Positions 13,975 through 18,537 of a stretch of DNA of 18,537 bases are shown piece after piece. The position numbers and the translations under genes were made by a program. The DNA is from Comamonadaceae bacterium (GTDB lineage: Bacteria; Pseudomonadota; Gammaproteobacteria; Burkholderiales; Burkholderiaceae_C), in assembly GCA_947374705.1 (NCBI GenBank), contig CANCDA010000026.1:1-18537 (forward strand), in the 5' to 3' direction. The notes under the pieces were generated by a model, which saw only the letters and a program-made list of their open reading frames with translations, did not search any database and was not told the origin of the DNA. Numbering within the stretch: the stretch's first letter is position 1; every line of letters starts with the position of its first letter.

Positions 13975-15945
13975 ATGCGAAATCTCATTAAGAGTTTGAT
14001 GGTGGGGCTGCTGCTGGTACTTCTTGTGGCATGCGGCGGTGGTGGTGGAAGTGCGGGAACAACAACGGGTAGCTCGGGCACCAGTGCGACAGCCGCTGCA
14101 GCTGCTGCGGCCGCAGCCGCAACAGCTGCTGTAACTGCAAGCGCCACCCCTAAATTGACGCTGGAGTTGACCGATAGCGCAGGCACGGTGCTTTCCATCA
14201 ACTCAGTCACAAGCGGTGGCACGTTCTTTGTTAAAGCTACCGTGGTGGATGCGGCTGGTGCAGCGGTACCCAATGTGCTGGTTTCGCTCACGACGGACAA
14301 CACCATTGGTACTTTGTCGTCCTCTGCGGCGTTGACCGATGCGACTGGTATTGCCAGGGTTCAAATCTCTCCCACCAGTTTGACGGCGGCAAACGCTGCG
14401 CAACTGACAGCACAAGCCACGGTGAGTGCCAAGCCTTTGACGGCTAGCTTGAATTATCAAACCAGTGCAGCGAATGTGGTGATTGGGGCTGTGAGCGCAA
14501 ACCCTAGTTCGATATCGGCGTTGCAGTCAACCGCAGTGTCTGCCAGTGTGAACGTCAACGGAATTGCTGCCAAGGCGGGTCAAGTCTCTGTTACATTTTC
14601 GGCAAGCTGTGGTACTTTTAGCCCAGCAACTGTTGCTACTTCCAGCACTGGTGTGGTTAATTCAACCTATCAATCAACATCCGCCTGTTCGGGTGCTGTG
14701 TCTGTAACGGCGTCTGCGCCAGGGGCCACACCCTCGGTAGGTTCAATCACGGTCGCTGCAGCACAAGCGGCCAATATCCTCTTCACTTCCGCCACACCAA
14801 GTTCGCTTGTGGTTTCGAGCGCAACCGGCGTCAAAATATCCACGGTTAAATTCCAGGTGGTTGATGGTGGTGGTACGGGTATGGCTGGGCAAAGTGTCAC
14901 GATCAGCTTGGATGCGCAGTCCAGTGCCGCAGGCGTTACGTTTAATGTGGGTGGGGCAACGACGGCAGCCAACCAAACAGTATCAACAGACGGCTCTGGA
15001 TTCGCATCGGTGATTATCCAAACAGGTACGTTGCCAACGCCCGTTGTCGTGAAAGGCGCGATCTCTGCGACGATGGTCGCTTTCTCTTCAGGTATCGTCG
15101 TCACCTCTGGTAAAGCAAGTCAGAACAACAGTTCTATATCTGCTACTAAGCTGAATATCGAGGGTTTAGAACTCGACGGTATTCAAACCACCCTGACGAT
15201 GCGTGCGTCGGATCGTCAGGGTAATCCGATACCCGCAGGCACTGCAGTGACTTTTGTTGCCTCTCACGGGACAATTCAGGGCGCTTGCTTGACGGATGCT
15301 AATTCAGGTTGCAGTGTGACTTACACGAGTTCGGGGCAAAGGCCAACAAGTGGATTGGTTCGAATTTTGGCCTATATGGATGGGGAAGAAAGCTTTGTGG
15401 ACGCTAACGGCAACAACGTTTGGGACACGGGTGAGGCTTTCTACGACATGGGCGTTGCGTTCCGAGACGATAACAACAATGGCGTCAGTGATGTGGGCGA
15501 GCAAACCTATCCGGGTGGTCAAAGTGGCAGCGTGTCCTGCGCCTCTAATGCATTTTCATTTCCATCAGTTACGAATACATGCGACGGAACGTGGAGCAGC
15601 TCCATTCGGGTCCGGCAATCAATGATGATTGGGTTGGCTTCATCCACGCCAGCCATTACGTTGGTAGGCGTAAGAACATTGAGCGGTTTTACGGTGGATG
15701 TTGCGAGCTCGAAAAATGCGGCAGTGGGTATGCCCACTGGCAGTGTGGTAGCTGCTACGATAACGACCAAGGGCGCTACCTGCACTCTTAAATCGGTTAC
15801 ACCTAGTGTTGCACCAAATCAAGTCACAAATTCTAGTTTTCAGATTGTCTTGGATGGGGCTGCTGACTGTATTACTGTTTCGGTTGTTGTCACGTTGACC
15901 ACTCCGGCACCAGCAAGCACGACGTCCAAAGCGTTTACTTTTTAA
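13975..15945 (+). CDS. Ig-like (invasin/Big-type) repeat lipoprotein between pilQ and aroK
   Basis: Predicted 656-residue lipoprotein: signal peptide with lipobox LVAC (acylated C20), a glycine run, then an alanine-rich linker (about 36-52, ten alanines in a row). Roughly four beta-sandwich, Ig-like repeats of bacterial invasin type follow (about 60-165, 170-265, 268-380, 390-500). Typical phrases are VKATVVDAAGAAVPNVLVSL, LTDATGIARVQI, STDGSGFASVII and DRQGNPIPAGTAVTF. Two adjacent EF-hand-like loops occur at 476-487 and 498-509. Eight further cysteines are spaced as four pairs (212/238, 438/446, 522/536, 603/632). It has no beta-barrel domain or enzyme motif that I recognise. Context suggests an outer-membrane or surface protein linked to PilQ and the pilus, perhaps in adhesion; this is inference. 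By eye it is more AT-rich than genes outside the pilus region. The TAA stop abuts the aroK start in the same frame. Confidence 0.82.
   Translation: MRNLIKSLMVGLLLVLLVACGGGGGSAGTTTGSSGTSATAAAAAAAAAATAAVTASATPKLTLELTDSAGTVLSINSVTSGGTFFVKATVVDAAGAAVPNVLVSLTTDNTIGTLSSSAALTDATGIARVQISPTSLTAANAAQLTAQATVSAKPLTASLNYQTSAANVVIGAVSANPSSISALQSTAVSASVNVNGIAAKAGQVSVTFSASCGTFSPATVATSSTGVVNSTYQSTSACSGAVSVTASAPGATPSVGSITVAAAQAANILFTSATPSSLVVSSATGVKISTVKFQVVDGGGTGMAGQSVTISLDAQSSAAGVTFNVGGATTAANQTVSTDGSGFASVIIQTGTLPTPVVVKGAISATMVAFSSGIVVTSGKASQNNSSISATKLNIEGLELDGIQTTLTMRASDRQGNPIPAGTAVTFVASHGTIQGACLTDANSGCSVTYTSSGQRPTSGLVRILAYMDGEESFVDANGNNVWDTGEAFYDMGVAFRDDNNNGVSDVGEQTYPGGQSGSVSCASNAFSFPSVTNTCDGTWSSSIRVRQSMMIGLASSTPAITLVGVRTLSGFTVDVASSKNAAVGMPTGSVVAATITTKGATCTLKSVTPSVAPNQVTNSSFQIVLDGAADCITVSVVVTLTTPAPASTTSKAFTF
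14089..14135 (+). repeat. GCN-rich poly-alanine tract with a perfect 14-base palindrome
   Basis: This stretch is built almost only of GCN codons (alanine) with ACA/ACT interruptions. It contains GCTGCGGCCGCAGC at 14104-14117, which is its own reverse complement. The codons vary at the third base, so it is not a clean microsatellite, but repeated GCTGC/GCAGC units could favour slippage or hairpins. Confidence 0.7.
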
Positions 15946-16479
15946 TTGATTGGTTTACTCAGTCTCATAGGCCTCCCCGGCTCTGGTAAATCCACAGTCG
16001 GGCGGCAGCTTGCTCGTCGCTTGCAACTGCCTTTCATCGACTCCGATCACTGGATTGAAGAACGACTGGGTTGCTCTATCCGCGAGTATTTCGAGCGGGA
16101 AGGCGAGGCGTCTTTCAGGGACATTGAAGCTCAAGCGATTGACGAGCTGACACAGGGGCCCCCTGGGATTTTGTCCACGGGTGGGGGTACGGTGCTGCGA
16201 CCGGAAAACCGAACGAATTTGCGAGCCCGTGGTAAGGTGGTTTACCTCAAATCTTCGCCCGACGAGTTGTTTCGCCGTTTGCGCCATGACACCCAGCGCC
16301 CCCTGCTGCAAGTGGCCGATCCTCTACAGCGCTTACGCGATCTGTACACGGTGCGAGACCCGCTGTACCGGCAGACCGCACACTTTGTGATCGAGACAGG
16401 GCGGCCTTCGGTGGCGTCACTGGTCAACATGATCTTGATGCAACTTGAGCTGTCGGGGGATATTCCCCAGGTCAACTGA
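15946..16479 (+). CDS. aroK: Shikimate kinase
   Basis: Phosphorylates shikimate at the 3-position with ATP in the chorismate pathway. The 177-residue product has the Walker A loop GLPGSGKST (residues 9-17) and the shikimate-binding D32-S-D34. R58 lies in SFRDIEAQAIDEL, GGG at 79-81, the lid arginine R118 in QRPLL, and RDPLYR (137-142) near the end. The only workable start is TTG at 15946, immediately after the in-frame TAA of the preceding gene; there is no ATG or GTG near the N-terminus and no Shine-Dalgarno upstream. Translation therefore probably depends on ribosomes finishing the lipoprotein gene. Enzymatic identity is secure; the unusual point is the initiation site. aroB follows after 99 bases. 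Confidence 0.94.
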   Translation: MIGLLSLIGLPGSGKSTVGRQLARRLQLPFIDSDHWIEERLGCSIREYFEREGEASFRDIEAQAIDELTQGPPGILSTGGGTVLRPENRTNLRARGKVVYLKSSPDELFRRLRHDTQRPLLQVADPLQRLRDLYTVRDPLYRQTAHFVIETGRPSVASLVNMILMQLELSGDIPQVN

Positions 16480-16578
16480 GCGTTGCGCTACCCAGCTGAG
16501 TAAGCTAAACTGAGTTCAGCAAGCTCTGAACGGGTGAATGTGCATAGGTGAACAAAGAGTCGCCTAAACTCAAGGGCT
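16480..16578 (+). other. aroK-aroB intergenic region
   Basis: These 99 bases contain a small inverted repeat (GTTCAG 16514-16519, six-base loop, CTGAAC 16526-16531) without a U-run. There is also a poor promoter-like pair, TTGCGC (16484-16489) and TAAACT (16506-16511) with a 16-base spacer. An internal weak promoter for aroB is possible, but I would not call it with confidence. Confidence 0.3.
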
Positions 16579-17706
16579 ATGAACGCAACTTCTGAAATTT
16601 CACCACGCCCCATCAACCAGGTTCATATTGAGCTGGCAGATCGAAGTTACCCCATCGCCATCGGCAGCGCTTTAATCCAGGCGGCAGAATCATTCGCCAA
16701 GCTGCCCAAAGCAAGCCAGGTGCTGATTGTCACCAACACAACGGTGGCCCCGCTGTATGCCCAACAGCTTAAAACTGCGCTGCTCCAGCACTACCCCAAG
16801 GTGCACATGCTGGAATTGCCTGACGGTGAAGTCTTCAAAACCTGGGAGACGCTCAACTTGATTTTTGATGTGCTGCTGCAAAACGAGTGTGACCGCAAAA
16901 CCGTGCTGTTTGCACTCGGTGGTGGCGTGGTGGGTGACATGACGGGATTCGCCGCCGCCAGCTACATGCGGGGCGTGCCCTTTGTGCAAGTGCCTACGAC
17001 GCTGCTGGCGCAGGTGGATTCTTCAGTCGGGGGCAAGACGGCCATCAACCATCCGCTGGGTAAGAATATGGTGGGTGCGTTTTACCAGCCCCAGCGGGTT
17101 GTGTGTGATCTGGACACCCTCAAGACTTTGCCGGCACGTGAGCTCAGTGCCGGTCTGGCCGAGGTGATCAAGTACGGGCCGATTGCCGATATGGTGTTTT
17201 TGAATTGGATTGAGTTGAATATTGATGATTTGATGGCTGGCGATGCTGGTGCATTGGCCAAGGCGATTCAGCGCAGTTGCGAGATCAAGGCCGAGGTGGT
17301 GGGGCAGGACGAGAGGGAGTCTGGCCTGCGGGCCATCCTGAACTTTGGCCACACCTTTGGCCATGCCATTGAGTCGGGCATGGGCTATGGGCAATGGCTG
17401 CATGGTGAGGCGGTGGGTTGTGGCATGGTCATGGCCGCAGAACTATCGCAACGTTTGGGCTTGATTGAGCCTGCGTTTGTGCAACGTCTCAAGCAACTGA
17501 TTCAAAAGGCGGGCTTGCCGGTGGTGGGGCCGAAATTGTCGGCGACGGACAATGCCGGGCGCTATTTGGAGCTGATGCGTGTGGACAAAAAAACAGAAGC
17601 TGGTGAACTTCGTTTTGTGCTGATCAATGGCCCCGGTCAAGCGGTGGTGCGTAGTGCCCCTGATGCCTTGGTGCGTGAGGTGATTGATGCCTGTTGCGCT
17701 GCGTGA
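16579..17706 (+). CDS. aroB: 3-Dehydroquinate synthase
   Basis: NAD- and zinc-dependent enzyme converting DAHP to 3-dehydroquinate, the second step of the shikimate pathway. The 375-residue product has the NAD-binding GGGVVGDMTGFAA (114-126), the phosphate- and substrate-binding VPTTLLAQVDSSVGGKTAIN (138-157, with K153), and GKNMVGAFYQP. The zinc ligands are E195 (GLAEVIKYG), H258 (NFGHTFGHA) and H275 (WLHGEAVG). Length is normal. The ATG at 16579 gives an N-terminus slightly longer than many homologues; the conserved part begins around VHIELADRSYPI. It lies downstream of aroK, a very common pairing, and upstream of a dGTPase-like gene, an order frequent in Burkholderiales by memory. Confidence 0.97.
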   Translation: MNATSEISPRPINQVHIELADRSYPIAIGSALIQAAESFAKLPKASQVLIVTNTTVAPLYAQQLKTALLQHYPKVHMLELPDGEVFKTWETLNLIFDVLLQNECDRKTVLFALGGGVVGDMTGFAAASYMRGVPFVQVPTTLLAQVDSSVGGKTAINHPLGKNMVGAFYQPQRVVCDLDTLKTLPARELSAGLAEVIKYGPIADMVFLNWIELNIDDLMAGDAGALAKAIQRSCEIKAEVVGQDERESGLRAILNFGHTFGHAIESGMGYGQWLHGEAVGCGMVMAAELSQRLGLIEPAFVQRLKQLIQKAGLPVVGPKLSATDNAGRYLELMRVDKKTEAGELRFVLINGPGQAVVRSAPDALVREVIDACCAA

Positions 17707-17710
17707 CTTT

Positions 17711-17774
17711 GCCCCCACGCTTGTCACTTCGTGTACTGCGCTGCCCCCCGAGGGGGCTTTGCTTGCTTGGGGGC
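17711..17774 (+). repeat. Nested palindromic GC-rich intergenic element between aroB and dgt
   Basis: An outer pair, GCCCCCA (17711-17717) and TGGGGGC (17768-17774), encloses an inner hairpin, GCCCCC (17743-17748), loop CGA, GGGGGC (17752-17757). The sequence resembles, from memory, a dispersed intergenic element common in Comamonadaceae genomes (CCCCCCGAGGGGG core). The element fills most of the 88-base gap. Confidence 0.6.
17743..17760 (+). terminator. Possible Rho-independent terminator of aroB
   Basis: A six-base-pair all-GC stem (GCCCCC/GGGGGC) with a three-base loop is followed by TTTGCTTGCTT. The stem is strong but the T-run is short and interrupted, so it may be an attenuator or merely part of the repeat element. 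Confidence 0.4.
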
Positions 17775-17794
17775 GGCCCGGCGCGGCGTATGAA

Positions 17795-18537
17795 ATGACG
17801 CTTGCTCCCTACGCCTGTGACCCGGCACAAACGCGTGGCCGTCGTCATGCCGAACCGCCCGCTCCGACCCGAACCGACTTCCAACGCGACCGCGACCGCA
17901 TCGTCCACTCCACCGCGTTTCGTCGCCTAGTTTACAAAACCCAGGTGTTTTTGAACCACGAAGGTGATTTGTTTCGCACGCGGCTTACCCATTCGCTGGA
18001 GGTTGCGCAACTGGGCCGCTCTATTGCCCGTGCGCTGCGATTGAATGAAGACTTGGTAGAGGCTATAGCCCTGGCGCATGACTTGGGTCACACACCCTTC
18101 GGCCACGCGGGCCAAGATGCGCTCAATGCCTGCATGGCCGAGCATGGCGGCTTTGAGCACAACCTGCAAAGCCTGCGCGTGGTGGACAGCTTGGAGGAGC
18201 GCTACCCGCAGTTTGATGGCCTGAATCTGACCTTTGAGACGCGTGAGGGCATCCTCAAACATTGCTCCCGCACCAACGCTGAACAGTTGGAGGTGCAAGA
18301 ACCGCAAGGCATTGGTCAACGCTTTCTGAACCGCACCCAGCCCAGTCTGGAGGCTCAGTTGTGCAACCTGGCCGATGAGATTGCCTATAACGCGCATGAC
18401 ATTGATGACGGCGTGCGTTCCGGCTTGATCACGCTGGCGCAGTTGCAGGACATCCCGCTGTTTGACGGCTTTCGACGTGAAGCCTTGCAGGCTCATCCGA
18501 TGTTGAAAGACTCGGGCCGTCGTTTGTTGTTTGAGAC
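17795..18537 (+). CDS. dgt: dGTP triphosphohydrolase-like HD-domain protein (3' end missing)
   Basis: HD-superfamily metal-dependent phosphohydrolase related to Dgt, which splits dNTPs into nucleoside and triphosphate. The visible 247 residues include the family-typical N-terminus RGRRHAEPPAPTRTDFQRDR and AFRRLVYKTQVFLNHEGD. The metal-binding residues are H66 in RTRLTHSLEVAQ and H95-D96 in ALAHDLGHTPFGH (the HD motif), with a later NLADEIAYNAHDIDDG segment. The frame is open to the window edge. The ATG at 17795 matches the usual N-terminus but has no Shine-Dalgarno; the frame is also open upstream through the palindromic element, with a TTG at 17759 as a poorer alternative. Substrate specificity (dGTP or other dNTPs) cannot be told from sequence; many such proteins are annotated as dGTPase-like. 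Confidence 0.93.
   Translation, partial: MTLAPYACDPAQTRGRRHAEPPAPTRTDFQRDRDRIVHSTAFRRLVYKTQVFLNHEGDLFRTRLTHSLEVAQLGRSIARALRLNEDLVEAIALAHDLGHTPFGHAGQDALNACMAEHGGFEHNLQSLRVVDSLEERYPQFDGLNLTFETREGILKHCSRTNAEQLEVQEPQGIGQRFLNRTQPSLEAQLCNLADEIAYNAHDIDDGVRSGLITLAQLQDIPLFDGFRREALQAHPMLKDSGRRLLFE

Noticed and set aside
13935..14306. Minus-strand frame opposite the alanine tract of the lipoprotein
   Set aside because: The low-complexity alanine/valine run is simply the complement of the GCN tract; the plus-strand frame has signal peptide, lipobox and ribosome binding site.
15943..16479. A natural lipoprotein-shikimate kinase fusion
   Set aside because: A TAA stop separates them; the arrangement is contiguous and in frame but fusion would need readthrough, so it is kept only as a question under the TTG-start finding.
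16514..16531. Hairpin after aroK as a terminator
   Set aside because: The stem is only six base pairs of mixed composition with no T-run; aroB most likely continues the same transcript.
17927..18496. Minus-strand open frame of 189 codons opposite the dGTPase-like gene
   Set aside because: The plus strand encodes a recognisable HD-domain protein throughout; the antisense frame has no recognisable features.
1..18537. Mobile element, CRISPR array, defence island, tRNA or rRNA
   Set aside because: I saw no transposase, integrase, regularly spaced repeats, cloverleaf or rRNA-like sequence anywhere in the window.

Overview
This window looks like ordinary chromosomal DNA of a betaproteobacterium, most likely of the family Comamonadaceae (Rhodoferax/Polaromonas-like). 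That placement is inference from protein flavour, System II cytochrome c biogenesis (resB-ccsB), the pilMNOPQ-aroK-aroB-dgt order, the cyaY // lptM-lysA divergence, and GC-rich intergenic hairpins of a kind common in this family. I see 17 protein-coding genes. Two run off the window (resB at the left edge, a dGTPase-like gene at the right). I see no tRNA, rRNA, CRISPR array, insertion sequence or prophage, and no gene-free stretch longer than 300 bases; the longest is 8577-8856.

Layout. (1) 1-2522, plus strand: the end of resB overlapping ccsB, which together deliver and attach haem to c-type cytochromes. (2) 2580-4266, plus strand: msrP and msrQ, the periplasmic methionine-sulfoxide reductase and its haem-containing membrane partner. 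(3) 4272-5809, minus strand: lptM and lysA, overlapping by 4 bases and convergent on msrQ. (4) 5822-6148, plus strand: cyaY (frataxin), whose start codon is only 12 bases from that of lptM. (5) 6180-8576, minus strand: mrcA (PBP1A), divergent from the pilus operon. (6) 8857-13932, plus strand: pilM, pilN, pilO, pilP and pilQ, the alignment complex and outer-membrane secretin of the type IV pilus, almost all joined by 4-base overlaps. (7) 13975-15945: an alanine/serine/threonine-rich lipoprotein with Ig-like (invasin-type) repeats, sitting between pilQ and aroK. (8) 15946-17706: aroK and aroB of the shikimate pathway, then 17795 to the end, a dGTP triphosphohydrolase-like HD-domain gene.

The housekeeping genes are standard. 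The least ordinary object is the Ig-like lipoprotein at 13975-15945. It interrupts the common pilQ-aroK adjacency, carries two adjacent loops matching all ligand positions of an EF-hand-type calcium site, and has eight cysteines beyond the lipid-anchor cysteine, spaced as if in four pairs. Its stop codon is followed immediately and in frame by the TTG that appears to be the only usable aroK start. A working hypothesis is a calcium-responsive outer-membrane lipoprotein connected with the PilQ secretin or pilus-mediated adhesion. This rests on genomic context and motifs only. Other points of interest are the crowded lptM/cyaY divergent start region (possibly leaderless lptM), a nested palindromic element before the dGTPase gene, and small hairpins around msrQ.
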